NCBI RefSeq assembly: GCF_958450345.1
Contig: NC_088781.1
Span: 123,888,431 to 123,952,430 of the forward strand
DNA: 64,000 bases
Origin: Calliphora vicina
Lineage: Eukaryota > Arthropoda > Insecta > Diptera > Calliphoridae
Direction: 5' to 3'
Part shown: one piece after another, positions 22,610 through 34,429 of the stretch
Layout: each line of letters starts with the position of its first letter
How positions within the stretch are numbered: position 1 is the stretch's first letter
Made by a program: the position numbers and the translations under genes
The notes under the pieces: generated by a model
The model's database searches: none
Seen by the model: the letters and a program-made list of their open reading frames with translations, nothing else
Told to the model about the DNA's origin: nothing

Positions 22610-24000
22610 ATCGGGATAAAATTTGACGCCAAGGAGTATTTGAATTTAGGTTATTAAAATAAGCCCTATAAATGTCCCAGGGGTGGCGCTATAGGGGCTC
22701 AAAATAGGTAAAATGTAAAATTTTTAAACACCTGGCATTGTTTTGTTTCCCATCTGATTTCAAAGCTTTTTATTCTTTTGGAAAGCTTGGTCTTGAAAAA
22801 ACATGCTTACATATGCTATTTATCTCTTATAATTTCCGAGTTATAGGCATTTCAAAATTGAAATTTAAAATTTTGTCATACCTTGGTCCGCTTTTTTAAA
22901 AATATAGGTCGTACTTTTCGAATGGACTCGAATTTGTTTTGTTAGTTAGACAACTAAATTACCAATTTAAAATATTTATAAAAATTTGAATATGATTGCA
23001 AATATTGGGAACAATTTGGTCCACATTTATTCCGAATTATTTTTTTTCAAGTGAATTTCTCAATTAGATTCAAAAATCTGTACTTCAAAAATATTGCACT
23101 TTTTCATAATAATAAATTTGTATAAATTAAAGCATTACTACTCGTATCATGGAAGCTGAATAAACAACAAGAATAATAAGTTCTTAGCAATAAATAATTC
23201 TCATTCGGATACAATAGAGATGAGCGGAAGCTATAAAATATTTATATTATGAAATGCAGGAAAGAAGCATTATATACCGTTTGGCGTTGTCACGTCTTAC
23301 AATACGAATTACTGAATTATTCAAATTTTTATTACCGCAATTTTAACTTGTTAACTTACCTTAATTCATTCTTTAATAAAACCAATTTCTCTTTGCGATT
23401 TTCTATATTTATTATTCTTTTATTAGTCCTTTATTTTATGTAATTTGTTTTGTGTTTTTTGTGTTTAAAGAAATTTCTTACGTTTTTTCTTTCATTTAAT
23501 AGCTTTAGTTCTTAAAATGTAATTTGTGTTTATTATTATTTTCTTTCATTTTCATTCATATTAAACAATTGGCCTTATAATAAAATAGATGCATTAAGTA
23601 ATAAGTTAAATGTTATTATTGATATTTATAAATATGTATGTATTTATATATTTATATGTATATTTAGTATTTTTTTTTTTACAAATTATATTTAGTACCC
23701 TGTATGTATATATAAGTTATAAATGCCAGGGTGCATACAGTTTTACAATTACAATTTCTAAGAAGCTTAATTGTTAACAAGATTTTTATTTTTAAGTAAT
23801 TCTTTGTATTTCTTTGGGATTATTTATTAAAAAATATAAAATTTAATTTTATATTGTATGTAGGTTTTTAGTAATGATTAAAATAAAAAATAATAAAGTT
23901 TAATATAAATATAAATTAATTAGTAAAGAAGGAAATAGTTGAAAAATATGTAACTAAATTAGAAAATCACTTCAAAACTGTAACGAAGGTGGTCGTTATT
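22610..24000. other. Gene-free AT-rich stretch
   Basis: 22620-23100 carries non-coding sequence (for example CCCAGGGGTGGCGCTATAGG) that looks like an old unnamed repeat. 23250-23980 is very AT-rich with TA/TAAA runs. No gene. Confidence 0.45.
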
Positions 24001-24452
24001 ACACTGTACACCACCATAGTGGGGAGGGTATAATGCGTATCTGCTGATATTTGTAACGTCCAAAAATATGAGTTTAACTCCCACCTTAAATTTTACAGAT
24101 TGATTCAGAATCACTTTCTAAGTCGATTAAATACTGTCCGCCCGTCTGTCTGGCTGGCTGTGTATGTAAACCTTGTGCGCAAAGTACAGATCGCAATTTT
24201 GAATATATTTCGACAAAATTTGTACGAACCCTATTGAAACTGGCTGAAATCGGTCCATTATTTCACCTAGCTCCCATACAAATATCCTCCCGAAATATAT
24301 AATTTATATATATGGAATTCATGTCACTTAATTATATGATAATCGGTTCATAATTAGTCAAAGCTCCCATATAAGACCCTCTTGCGAAAATCATTTACGA
24401 TAATAAATTATTGAAATTTTAAAAGAAAAATGTTTTTACTCATTTACTTGTT
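24001..24452 (-). mobile_element. Mini-me-like repeat, type C, copy 2
   Basis: Starts with CACCACCATAGTGGGGAGGG, has CTGTCCGCCCGTCTGTCTGG (GTCY-like) near 24136, CTTGTGCGCAAAGTACAGAT and CCCGAAATAT, and ends TTTTTACTCATTTACTTG. It is the inverse of the copy at 30690-31406. Truncated at one end. Confidence 0.7.
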
Positions 24453-24609
24453 TTTTTATTTTAGATTTTCCAAAAACGAATGGCAATTTTATAAAAAAAG
24501 TTTGAGCTCGAAGGTTTAAAAATTGATGTACCGCACGAGGGTTAAAATTTGTGAGAATAAAATTGAGGGAAAAAGGCTAGAGAAAGGCTCGTAATTACTC
24601 AGTAATTAC

Positions 24610-25698
24610 TAGGGTATTCAATCGATTAACCTTTAATCGGTTAACCGATTAATTTTAGACGGTTAACTGTTCGAATAATTTGAAATTGCCGATTTTCAAA
24701 TAACAAATAAACCGATTAATTTGTGTCGATTAACCGATTAACCGAAAATCCTTTTTTTTTTGCACTTAAAAAAATGCTTTTGTATTTATTTATCCGTTTC
24801 AATTCAAATACAAATTTCAAATTAAAATTAGATATTTTTTGAACATGTTATAAACATGATTAGTGAGTTGTATTACAACTGACATATTTAATTTACATGT
24901 ATTTGAAACTTTGTTTATATTAACATAGACGAAACTTTTTTTGAAATGAGTCTTTTATCATAAATAAACGAAGCTGTTAAATTAATCAAAATCTAAAACA
25001 ATCCAAAAAGGAATATTCTTTATCATGCTTTTGAGAGATTTTTTCAAAGAAAAGTTTTATTAAATCTAAAGAAAAAAATCGTTTAAATTATATTCTTTTT
25101 ATAAAAGATTATTTCAGAAGATCTCAATAAAACCCTAAAAAAATCACACATCGCTAATTTGCTGCAACAACGTCATAATTCAAAAAAAGTCGTTTGGAGA
25201 AAATCGTCTTTGAATATTTTATGACATTTTACTATTTCTTAAATAAATTTTCAACATATCATGCGATTTCAGAAATATAAATAGTAGATGTTAATATCTT
25301 TCTAATCTGTATTTAACCCAAATTTTTACTTATCAAATATACGAGAAAACATGAATTTTAATTTTGATGTTTACAACAAAAAAACACTCTCACACAAAAA
25401 ATAATTGACTTCTTTGAAAACTGATGAAACTATATGAACAATTATAGAACAAAGCATTTTGTATTACTCAGTTCATAAAACACGGATTTTGAGTTATGAC
25501 GTTGTTGCAGCAAATACAAAAATTATCTCAAATACCTTATTTGCTGTTTTTTATGTTTTTGTACGCAAAATTCGTTGTTGTATTTTCAATTTAAAATGAA
25601 AATAGAAATTATTCGGTTAATCGAATAAATCTAAACCTCGATTAATTATTTGCTCGATTAACCGATTAAACCAGAAACCCGATTAATTGAATACCCTA
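24610..25698. mobile_element. Non-autonomous hAT element with 8-bp target duplication, copy 2
   Basis: Starts TAGGGTATTCAATCGATTAA and ends TTGAATACCCTA, flanked by GTAATTAC on both sides (24602-24609 and 25699-25706). It is the inverted relative of 1869-2685 and about 270 bp longer, sharing words such as AACAACGTCATAATTCAAAA and ATAAAAGATTATTTCAGAAG. The extra internal block 25220-25500 is absent from the shorter copy. Non-coding. Confidence 0.9.
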
Positions 25699-26033
25699 GT
25701 AATTACCCCTATAGAGGTAAAATGTAAGATCAGCTCCCATTATTGTAGTGTCCAGAATATTTCTCTAGAACGAAAATAACCTCTATCTCACCACATTAAA
25801 AAAACTTAATTTTCAAGAAAATTCACGAAAATAAAAAAAAAATGGAATTACACCAAAATTAATTTGAGATCGCAATAGCACAACATTTATTTGATTGAAA
25901 ATTGGGACCAAAATTGCTGTCTAAAAGTGAAGCTCTTGGTGTATTTCGTTTCACACTCTTACACTAAAATCGGAACTGCGAAAAAGTGCAACAATGTCTA
26001 CAAACGAAATGCTCGTTTTCGTCTTAGGTCATA

Positions 26034-26340
26034 AAGCAAGATGAGAAATTGTACCGGAAGTGGAGGAAATTGAACAAGAGCACAACAAGAGGACGACCAT
26101 CACATAAGGTAAAAGAGGAAAAGTTTGTCGAAGAATTAGACGATCTCTTCGATATGGCCCATATTAATGCACTCACCACGATTACAATAGATGAGGGCAG
26201 ATAGTTTTTACTTGTTTAGGGGGAAGAATTCTAACCAGGCAGCATGGTTGGCATTGATTGGCTATTGTAGGCATTGAAAAAAAAATTTAACGAGAAGATA
26301 CAGAAAAACAACGCCGACTACTGAAATTAATATCTTAGCA
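26034..26340 (+). pseudogene. Decayed unrecognised ORF with EELDDLFDMAHINAL motif
   Basis: A clean frame of 54 codons runs from 26034 to 26195: KQDEKLYRKWRKLNKSTTRG followed by RPSHKVKEEKFVEELDDLFD and MAHINALTTITIDE, then a stop at 26202; further pieces (AAWLALIGYCRH) follow after frame changes. It is charged and helical, unlike random ORFs nearby, and uses more G and C. I have an impression of a family of insect repeat-associated proteins with LDDLFDIAH, but I cannot name it. Probably a fragment of a multi-copy mobile or repeat-encoded gene. Confidence 0.4.
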
Positions 26341-26399
26341 ATGGGTAAGTATTATACATATATTGTTGAAGACGAACCATTTTATTATATATATTCAAT

Positions 26400-26645
26400 T
26401 ACAGTGCAATTCACATCATATACCGAATCGTCAGACAACGGTTAAAAGGAATTGGAAGTGGACGCTCTATCTTCGACTTCGAAAGTTTAGGAAATGTGGC
26501 AACAGTGTTAAGATTATCAGCAATCTTTGAAAATTGTCGAGAAAATTCTCGTTGTAAACGACATCGCGGTAAGAGCCGTAAAATTGATGGATGACTACAC
26601 AAAAAATATTGTGCAGGAACGAAGAGGAGAACAAAATTTGATTCA
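26400..26645. other. Unrecognised stretch with protein-like reading
   Basis: The plus strand reads SIFDFESLGNVATVLRLSAI and ENCRENSRCKRHRGKSRKID before a stop. It may belong with the ORF at 26034 but I recognise neither. The minus-strand ORF (26411-26602) is the shadow of this. Confidence 0.2.
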
Positions 26646-26984
26646 AGTTATACGAAATTTTAAAAATATTAATTAATAATTATATTTTACATAAATAAAA
26701 GCAAAAAACCATTTTATTTTATTGCAATAATTGTATATATTGTTGCAAATTTGCATTAGCCATTTTAATTTTATGGTCTGTAACAATTGCTTGTAACATT
26801 CATTATGTTTATAAGCATTTCCATCAGTAGAAGCTTCTACTTGACAACAATGCTGATAGCATGCAGTTATTGGCATTGTTTAAGCTGCTAACATTAACAT
26901 TGAAGCGGTTAAAAGCTCTAGAATTCGAACATTCTAGTTTTGTCCGTTAAGACCATTCATGAAGCTACTGAAAGGAAGATGATG

Positions 26985-27021
26985 CTGAGTATAAATAGTG
27001 GCAGCAGTTGCTGTCAGTTCA
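26985..27021 (+). promoter_or_regulatory. LTR core promoter: TATAAATA and TCAGTT initiator
   Basis: TATAAATA near 26990 and TCAGTT near 27016 are about 30 bp apart, the usual TATA-to-initiator spacing for arthropod promoters. It would drive transcription rightwards in the LTR. Confidence 0.5.
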
Positions 27022-27106
27022 TCTTAGATGCTGTTAGAGTTAAAACCAACTGCAATATAAACTGGTTTTATTTACAATCAAAAGTGTCCGGTTTATTCAA
27101 AGGAAA

Positions 27107-27639
27107 GTTTGTCATTCCGTTTGTAATTTCCACAATATAATTTTTCGACCCCAGAATATCTTCGGGATCCAAATCTTCAATAATTCTGTCAGACATGCTT
27201 TCGAGAAGTTTATTATTTTGAATCTGCAAAATCGGTCCACAAATGCACTGACTCATCAGTGAGTGGGTGAGTAAGTGAATGAATGAGTTAGGCCTTGTAT
27301 TTTTATATATAATAGATGTTTACAAAAAAGCCCAATAAGTCGATCGTATGTATACTTTTGTGACGGTGTCCATATCTGGATTACTAAGCTATTAATACAG
27401 ACATTATGGATATCTAAAATAGATATTTCAAAGACCTTTGCAACGTCGTATATATGACCATAGTAAAAAATTTAAAAAAACCAAAAAATATTTTTAAAAT
27501 TTAAAAAAAACCAAATAAAATTTTTAAATTTAAAAAAATATTAAAATAACAATTAAAAATTTAAATTTTTATTTTGAAGTATAATTTGGTGAAGGGTATA
27601 TAAGATTCGGCACAGCCGTATATAGCTCGCTTACTTGTT
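27107..27639 (-). mobile_element. Mini-me-like repeat, type B, copy 3, inside an LTR
   Basis: Right end ATTCGGCACAGCCGTATAT and CTTACTTGTT at 27630-27639; the rest holds GAGAAGTTTATTATTTTGAA, AATCGGTCCACAAATG and GAAGGGTATATAAG. It splits the LTR, whose sequence continues as CAAAACGTAAAAACGTAACA. Confidence 0.65.
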
Positions 27640-27663
27640 CAAAACGTAAAAACGTAACAATAT

Positions 27664-28526
27664 TTTGTTCTTCCATTTCCGAAAATTTTTGTGAAAATTC
27701 AGTTTTTTGTACGGGCAGCGCCTGAATGGTTGGAGTTGGAGGGAAAGTTTGTTCTAGAGAAATATTGGGGATGCAAAAGTAATGGGGATTGCTTATAAAT
27801 TTTACATCCCTATGTAGTTACGATATTTTTTCAAACCATTTTCCCCCAATTTCATTTTCACTTTTAACCGATCGAGCTCAAATTTTTGTACATTGTTTTT
27901 CCTCACCTCACACAAAACAGCCCTTCGTTATTGAAACAAGTGAGTTACAAACTTGGCCATACATTGAGGCTATACCTTAATGGACACAGAGACATTCAAT
28001 TGTAAATCGAGATGATATATTTCGCGAAAGGGTACATTAACTGAATCTAACTGAGTTAAATTTTCTGCTTACCAATGCTTAGTATCTGTGCATTTCAAAA
28101 AATTACAATCATTTCACACACAATCAGTGTAGTTGTTCTTTTGTTGCATAACTTTTTTTCTGCTAAATTGATTTAGATGATTTTCAATACTGAACTGCTT
28201 AGGACAATCATAATTATTTTGCATGAATTTCAGTAATTTCTGTTTATAACTTTGGGCTGGACCTTGGTTTACACAGACATACAAAATTAAAATGTAATAA
28301 CAATCTTTTGAATTCTGGCAGAAGTTATAAAATTGCATTGCTTCAACTTCTCTTATATAACAGACGAAACCTAATCTATGGCAAAACAAAATATTGAAAT
28401 ATTTTCAATTACTCAATTAGACTTAATGAACTTAAAAGCATATTTTTCTTATTTACACAATAATCTTAAAAATCTTACAACTTAATTTAAAATTACTACA
28501 GAATATTTAAATACTTTTACTTTTTT
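27664..28526. other. Gene-free stretch downstream of the DIP-like gene
   Basis: No recognised element. The minus-strand ORF at 28114-28389 (91 codons, several Cys) and the plus-strand ORF at 27789-27980 are unrecognised and probably chance. Confidence 0.4.
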
Positions 28527-28536
28527 TTTATTTATT
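28527..28536 (-). terminator. Candidate poly(A) signal of the DIP-like gene
   Basis: TTTATTTATT on the plus strand gives overlapping AATAAA on the minus strand, about 285 bp beyond the stop codon at 28817. The region is AT-rich, so such words are common. Confidence 0.25.
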
Positions 28537-28816
28537 TAATTGTGGTTACAAAATAAATTCTATACTAAACATTTTAGTTACTTTTTTTCTTCATTTTTGT
28601 TTTTGTTTTCATTTCATAAATTAAAAAACTTTTAATTTTAAATTAAAAATTCCTCGTTATTATTACAGAAAAAAAAAAAATACAAAATATGCCAAACAAA
28701 ATGTGCGTCTATATGTAAATGTGTTTCTAATTATTTTTTGTTTTGTTTTCATTATTGTTTTTTGTTGGTTTTAATTGAATTTAATAGTAAATTAATTAAA
28801 ATATTATTTATAATTG

Positions 28817-29007
28817 CTACACATAATGTGAGTATATGAAAGTGATTAATTGTTTAAACAGGTAAACGATGATAACACCCTGTAAAGAGGTTTGTAAAAT
28901 AGTTGCTCCACCATACACTTCATTATTTTCTAAAGACAATGAGTTGGCATCATGTTGCAATGTTGATTTCGAATCCATATTGCCACGATAGTTGGGATGA
29001 TCGGGAG
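28817..29007 (-). CDS. Terminal coding exon of DIP/IgLON-type gene (GPI-signal tail)
   Basis: The minus strand shows a strong acceptor, TTTCCTTTACTTCCAG, then 191 bp open to a TAG stop at 28819-28817. It begins with two bases completing a codon (phase 1) and then reads PDHPNYRGNMDSKSTLQHDA, next NSLSLENNEVYGGATILQTS and ends LQGVIIVYLFKQLITFIYSH-YV. The small-residue stretch followed by a hydrophobic C-terminus is what GPI-anchored DIP/IgLON proteins carry, though a Lys and Gln interrupt the hydrophobic run. Joined to the exon ending at 46901 the first codon becomes GCT (Ala). What I see is the splice site, open frame and tail; membership of the same gene as the Ig exon is inferred from strand, order and phase. 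The plus-strand ORF 28903-29094 is its shadow. Confidence 0.7.
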
Positions 29008-29879
29008 CTGGAAGTAAAGGAAATTAAAATAGTATTAAATGTTAAATGTGTTTTATACGTTTGTTTTTTTATATTAAAAAAATGGTTAAACTAAAGGTTT
29101 TTTCAAAAGGTTTGGGTAGTAAATTTTATTAAGTTTTTTTTATTTAACATAAACTGTGTGGATTTCTGTTAAACAAATTGTTCCATCACTGCTGTTTGTC
29201 AGCTGGTGTTTTTATAGTTGAACACAATTGATTTCAAGTGACATTGGTTGCTTCTTTACATTTGACTACATGTCCATTCTATGGTAAATATACAATATGT
29301 ACTATATATACAACGCATGTATCAACGAAACCTTTAACGGCCTAAAATTATACAAAATTGTTTATATGAAGCCTATTTAGCATTACATTTAAGTGTTTTA
29401 GACCTATTCATGTGAAATGTTGTACTTTTATCTTCAAATACTAATTAAGAACTTAACCAAATCCTCCTCTTTTTATACTTAGTTTCACTTAGACAGCTGT
29501 TTTATTTATCTTATTTTGCTTTCAATCCCTTTGCACCGTTAAAATCGTACTCAGTGTATTGTTACATTATTTTTTCATCCTCACATGAAAAGAATAAACT
29601 TTAAAAGCATTATGTGGCATTTTTCACGCAAATCACACATTCAACACAATACAAATCCATTTTAACTCTTGTAGTTATTCGTTTTTGTAAAGACGCACTA
29701 CATTCAGAAAACGGGTAATGTTGCATTTAATGCTCCTTACTTAGAGTATATGACTTAAAAATATTGAATTTTTTAAAATGTTTTGCCTTTATTTTGTAAC
29801 TTTTGTACAACATAAATTTATTCAAAGTGATGGCATTTGTTAGCTATGAAGTTTTACCATATTTCTGGCAACCTATGAA
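29008..29879. other. Intron sequence of the DIP-like gene, start of 17.9-kb intron
   Basis: AT-rich, no recognised gene or element. The intron (29008-46900 by my model) continues through all features up to 46900. Confidence 0.4.
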
Positions 29880-30680
29880 TTCCGAGCCAAAAGAACTGCT
29901 AATTTTTTGAAGCCAAGACACACATTGTTCCAGAGTGAAGCGTAACCCAGAGAGAGTTCTGCATCGATCGAATCAAATAGTAGTCGGACGCTGAAAGATC
30001 TGGACTATAAAGAGGGTGTGGTATTCTAACAAGTGAAAGATCGTTGTTATTATGGAATAATACGGTTTCATGTCTGGCGTTTTTCGGCCAATGATCGATT
30101 CAAACGAATCAGTAGCATTTGGTTCCCTGTGATGGTCTGGTCAGATTTCAGGACCCTTTTTCTCAAATCAAATACAGAGAATTACCTTGGCTCCATGTAC
30201 ATTTAGTTTTGGTGTCGATTTGGCTGAATGGCCGGGCTTCACATACGATCTCTTGCACTTGGGGTTATCGCAATAGATCAATTTGTCATGGCAAGTAATC
30301 ATAGATTCATTTCGGACATTGAAAATCGTTTTTCAAGGTCTCTCGGCATAAATTCGTAGGGTAACAAATGTATCTGCTTTTGGTGAATCCTGCTGGTCGA
30401 AAAAATTGTTGCTGCTTCAGTAGTTCTCAATAATTTTGCAAGCTCTTGTCTCTTGCCTCCAGTTCTTGGTCTTCAAACTTTTGGGCGATCTTTGTATTTC
30501 GTGTTAAAATCACCACTCCTGAAACGCAGAAACCATCCGTCGCACGTTGAAACCGATGGAACACATTCACCATAAGTTTTGGTGACCAATCGGTGTGCTT
30601 CAGTGGCAGTTTTTTCAAATTAAAGAAGTAAAGCAAAACTTACAGCGTATCACAATCCGTTGATACAAAATTCGACATTT
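29880..30680 (-). pseudogene. mariner transposase relic, nearly full length
   Basis: Read on the minus strand from 30660: FNLKKTATEAHRLVTKTYGE, WFLRFRSGDFNTKYKDRPK (the HTH region), then QKFEDQELEA in another frame, IITCHDK-like ITCHDKLIYCDNPKCKRSYV (first catalytic block, the usual GDEKW changed to CHDKL), HSAKSTPKLNVHGAKVILCI, LKSDQTITGNQMLLIRLNRS, and PSL-SPDLSASDYY-like third catalytic block. Order and spacing match a Mos1-like mariner. Many stops and frameshifts. It lies in the long intron of the DIP-like gene. Confidence 0.8.
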
Positions 30681-30689
30681 TCAAAGCAA

Positions 30690-31406
30690 ACAAGTAAGAA
30701 AGTATGGTCGGTCAAGCCCGACCATATAATACCCTACACTAAGTAAAAGAGTAAAAACATTTGTCTTTTAAAATTTCAATAATTTGTATTTTTGAGTGAT
30801 TTTCGGAATTGGGCCTTATATGGGGGTAGTGACCAATTATGGACCGATCACCATGAAATTAGGTCACGTGATTTATGTCTATATGAAAGTTCACTATGTT
30901 GAATTTTGTGAGTATACCAGCATTTTTAAGCGATTTATGCACGTTAAAGTGATTTTCGGAAGCGGGTCTATATGGGATCTATGACTAATTATTGACCGAT
31001 TGTAACAAAATTTGGTGACATGAATTCTGTGGAGATACATTTATAAATTAAACATTTATGACCGATAAAGTCTAATTTCGGAAGGACATTTATATGGGGG
31101 CTAGGTGAAATAATGGACCGATTTCAGCCGGTATCAATAGGCTTGGTCCTTGGGTCGAAAAAATAATATGTACCAAATTTGACCGAAATATCTTCAAAAT
31201 TGCGACCTGTACTCTGCGCACAAGGTTTACATGGACAGCCAGCCAGCCGACCAGACGGACGGACGGACATCGTTTAATCGACTCAGAAAGTGATTCTAAG
31301 TCGATCGGTATCCTTTAAGGTGGGTGTTAGACTAATATTTTTGGGCGTTACAAACATATGCACAAACGCATAATACCCTTCCCACTATGGTGGTGCAGGG
31401 TATAAA
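30690..31406 (+). mobile_element. Mini-me-like repeat, type C, most complete copy
   Basis: Starts AACAAGTAAGAAAGTATGG with a hairpin GGTCGGTCAAGCCCGACC, contains TTATATGGGGGTAGTGACC, CTGCGCACAAGGTTTACATG, CCAGCCAGCCGACCAGACGG and GACGGACGGACATCG (GTCY complement), then the conserved CGACTCAGAAAGTGATTCTA core and ends CCACTATGGTGGTGCAGGG. Non-coding, about 717 bp. Confidence 0.75.
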
Positions 31407-31758
31407 AAACTTTGTAAAATGTCCAATAACTAAGTGAAGATATGTACCCTTCAAAATGACATATAAATTATTAAAAAGCAAAAAATTCGTTCAAAAGATA
31501 CGCCATCTATTGTAAATCTCGCGTTTTTGGGTCATATACCCAATATATCAGAAGATGCTGATAAAAATTCTTACTATATATTATACTTGAAAATACTTTT
31601 TTTAAATATTATTTAAACAACATAATTTTTTTTTTAAATTGTTTTTAAAATATGTTTGTTTCCAAATAGTTTTTTACTTTTCTTGGAATATGAATTTATG
31701 ATGAAAAAAAAATTCGGATTAAAACATATTTTTCCCGATTTGGACCCATTGTATAGAT
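31407..31758. other. AT-rich spacer between repeats
   Basis: No recognised feature; homopolymer-rich. Confidence 0.4.
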
Positions 31759-32470
31759 AAACAAGTAAGACAGCTATATTTACCAAAATAAAAATTTTAA
31801 ATATTTTTAGGTAAACAAAATTTATTTTTTTTTCCAAAGTTGTTTTTTTCATTTTTTTGAAAAAAAAATTTTTTAAAATTTTTTTTGGTGAAAAAAAAAA
31901 ATTGTGACCCATTGTAGGTCGAACTTACTTAAAATTTTTTTTCGAATTGTTTTTTTAAATTTTAAAATTTTTTTAACATTTTGCGAAAAAAAACTTTTGG
32001 TGAAAAGAAGTTCGGGTTAAAAAATATATTTTACGATTTTGGCCCATTGTAGGTCCAACCTACTATGGTCTTATATACGTCGTTGCAAAGGTCTTTGAAA
32101 TATCTACCATTAGATATCCATACTGTCTATATTAATGTCTTAGTAATCCAGATATAGTTCAAAAATAGGTCAAAAATCTAGGTTGTCCTGGTTTTTTGCT
32201 CATATCGCAGTCATTTGTGGACCGATTTTGCTGATTTTAAATAGGAAACTTCTCGAAAGCATGTCTGACATGGGGTCTTCAGAAAATTGATTTCAACAAA
32301 CAGACGGACAGACAGACAGACATACAGACAGACGGACATGGCTTAATCGACTCCACTATCTATTAAGATCCAGAATATATACATATACTTTAGAGGGTCG
32401 GAAATGAAAAATGTAGAAATTACAAATTGAATGATAAACTTATATATACTCTTCTCACGAAGGTGAGGGG
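31759..32470 (+). mobile_element. Mini-me-like repeat, type B, copy 4
   Basis: Starts AACAAGTAAGACAGCTATAT, has poly-T/A stretches, AGATATAGTTCAAAAATAGG, GAAAGCATGTCTGACATGG, an ACAGACGGACAGACAGACAG run near 32299 and CGACTCCACTATCTATTAAG, then a TA block. Edge near 32470 inferred. Confidence 0.7.
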
Positions 32471-32716
32471 TATCAAAATAGGGCAAAAATCAAGGTTGTC
32501 CCTTGTCTTTTCTTTATATCTCAGCCATTTATGGGCGGATTTTGTCGATTTTAAAAAGCAACCGAGTCGGAAGAATTCCCGATATATGAATCATATATCG
32601 TGTAAGTTATTTGGGGGCTACGGAAAGTTGATTTCAACAAACAGACTATATCGCTATGCGCTATCTATAACGATCCAGAATATATGTATATATTGCCACT
32701 CATGGCAAAGGGTATA
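32471..32716 (+). mobile_element. Truncated mini-me-like repeat, type B, copy 5
   Basis: Shares AAAAATCAAGGTTGTCC, TCTCAGCCATTTATGG, GCGCTATCTATAACGATCC and ATTGCCACTCATGGCAAAGG with other type B copies. It follows copy 4 directly, head to tail. Confidence 0.6.
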
Positions 32717-32879
32717 AAAAAGTTGTGAGCTGGTGCTTCAATGCATATTTTAGAGCCTTGAAGGTTGAAGGATGTCAACTCCATTTAAAAGTTCAAAATC
32801 GATATTTTGGATTTTAATTCTCAAGATTTGATTTTGAGTGGCGTGTAGTATAAGGAGTATACTTCCACTCGGAGATAGG

Positions 32880-33745
32880 ATCCATTGTGATACCCTTTAG
32901 AAAAAAGGTGTGTGACTAAATGTGAAGAGAAGAATTAAATTTGGTAAGAAAAGAAAGCAGTCAGGAGACGTAAAGGGAAATAAAATGAAAAACACAGTCC
33001 AAAAAGGACAGCAAATAAATAAAGACTTGGTTTCTCTATGTCATGTTACCTAAAATAGTCAGCCTATTCCCCTGATAAAGCCTAATAGATTTTCTATATC
33101 ATAAATTGCTATATCCCACAGTTCATCGTGGAATCTTTCACCATTTTTGCATGAGATCCTGTAATGTAGGAATGGAATATGTTCCACTGTTTCTAGTTAC
33201 TCAATATTGTCGCACATCCTACAGAAGTCCTGTGCGCCCATATTTCATTTATCAATGGAGGCTGCAATTGAGCAGTGACCTACTTAAGACCTGAGTATTT
33301 TCCTATCAACCCAATTAATATTCTTTTTGCCTTTGCATTCAACTTGCCTTGGACTCCCTATAATCCATCCTACTACACCAGGATTGGTGCGTAGATTCCT
33401 GGAATCTTAACCACCAAGTCCCTATTAATATAGAACGGATCCGAACTCTATCTGGCCAAATCATCTTCTCTCTAACGTTACTCCAATATAAAATATTCCA
33501 ATAAAATAAGAGTACTACTAACAAAAAAACGTTTTCCATAAGAACTCATCCATTTCTAGTCGATTGGAAAGTGGATCGTACAACACTCTACAGGTGAATT
33601 AATATTACTAATATGTAAATTAATTTCTTTGCTGAATTCTTTCTTGCAAAGCAGATATCTACAAAAAAAAACCTTAACACCTCTATACTTCTTCGCTCAT
33701 TCTTTTTGCCTAGTTCCAGTATAGTGCAATGCATTATGAACTAAA
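32880..33745 (-). pseudogene. LINE relic, C-terminal Cys-rich end
   Basis: The minus strand reads VGHCSIAASIDK, NMGAQDFCRMCDNIE, LETVEHIPFLHYRISCKNGE and LLGFIRGIG. This matches the end of I/Jockey-type LINE ORF2s after RNase H: TGH..IG.H, DFCR.C...EET.EH....C, then LL.FI...G. Frame stops are present between blocks. Upstream (33340-33540) the reading NPGVVGWIIGS may belong to the RNase H domain but is not clear. It is a different family from the LINEs at 6850 and 55745. Confidence 0.6.
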
Positions 33746-34429
33746 ATGTATAATGATTTTCACTATGTATGAATCAAAAATACAATTAAAGCATTTATCT
33801 ATAAATATTCACAATAAAAGGAAATAATATGATTCCACTAAAATATACATATTTATAACATAAATATAATGATCCAAAATTATAGTGATTTTCATGCAAA
33901 ACACCAAGAAATAAGAAATGTTTAATATTTTTTATAAAAATTTTCACAATAAAATAAATAATTTGTTTAATATGTTGATTTTACTAAAGTGTTTTCATAA
34001 ATATAATTATTATGCACTAAAATGATATGAATATATTAACCGAAATAATAAAAAGTCATGCTTGTATAAAAAATTTCTACAATTTAAGGAAATATAACTG
34101 AAATGTTATTTTTTCTGTTTGTAAAATTAACATTTAAATTTTAGAAATATTTAATAGAAAATATGTTTAAAAGCTTTTATTAGTTTATATTGTATGTATT
34201 ACAATTGTAAATAAGATTAAAATTGATAAATTTAATTTTTAATATTTTTTACTTTTACAATTTTAGGAAATAGAAATTTTTACAAATTAAAAAAAAAACC
34301 AAAATTTAGAAAAAAATATATATTTGTTTTCTTTTATAAATTATAATTGTAAATTGCCAGTCTCATAATTAAAATAAAAAAAAAAAAACAATTAGGGCAC
34401 ATGATATGGTTTTTTCAAATTTAAAATGC
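33746..34429. other. AT-rich intron stretch
   Basis: Very AT-rich with no gene or recognised repeat. Confidence 0.4.

Larger units (their letters stand above)
26741..27659 (+). mobile_element. Solo LTR, gypsy-type, copy 2, interrupted by a mini-me
   Basis: Starts TGTTGCAAATTTGCATT and ends AAACGTAACA, flanked by ATAT at 26737-26740 and 27660-27663. The middle holds a TATAAATA box at about 26990 followed 30 bp on by an initiator-like TCAGTT, and CTAGAATTCGAACATTCTAG, which resembles a heat-shock element. Without the nested repeat (27107-27639) it is about 385 bp. The match to 21534-21973 and 38223-38749 is in the opposite orientation, by words such as AAAACCAGTTT and TTTTGATTG(T/C)AAATAAA. 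Confidence 0.75.

Noticed and set aside
28114..28389. 91-codon Cys-containing ORF
   Set aside because: It lies in the probable 3' UTR or beyond, lacks recognisable motifs, and could be chance in open AT-rich sequence.
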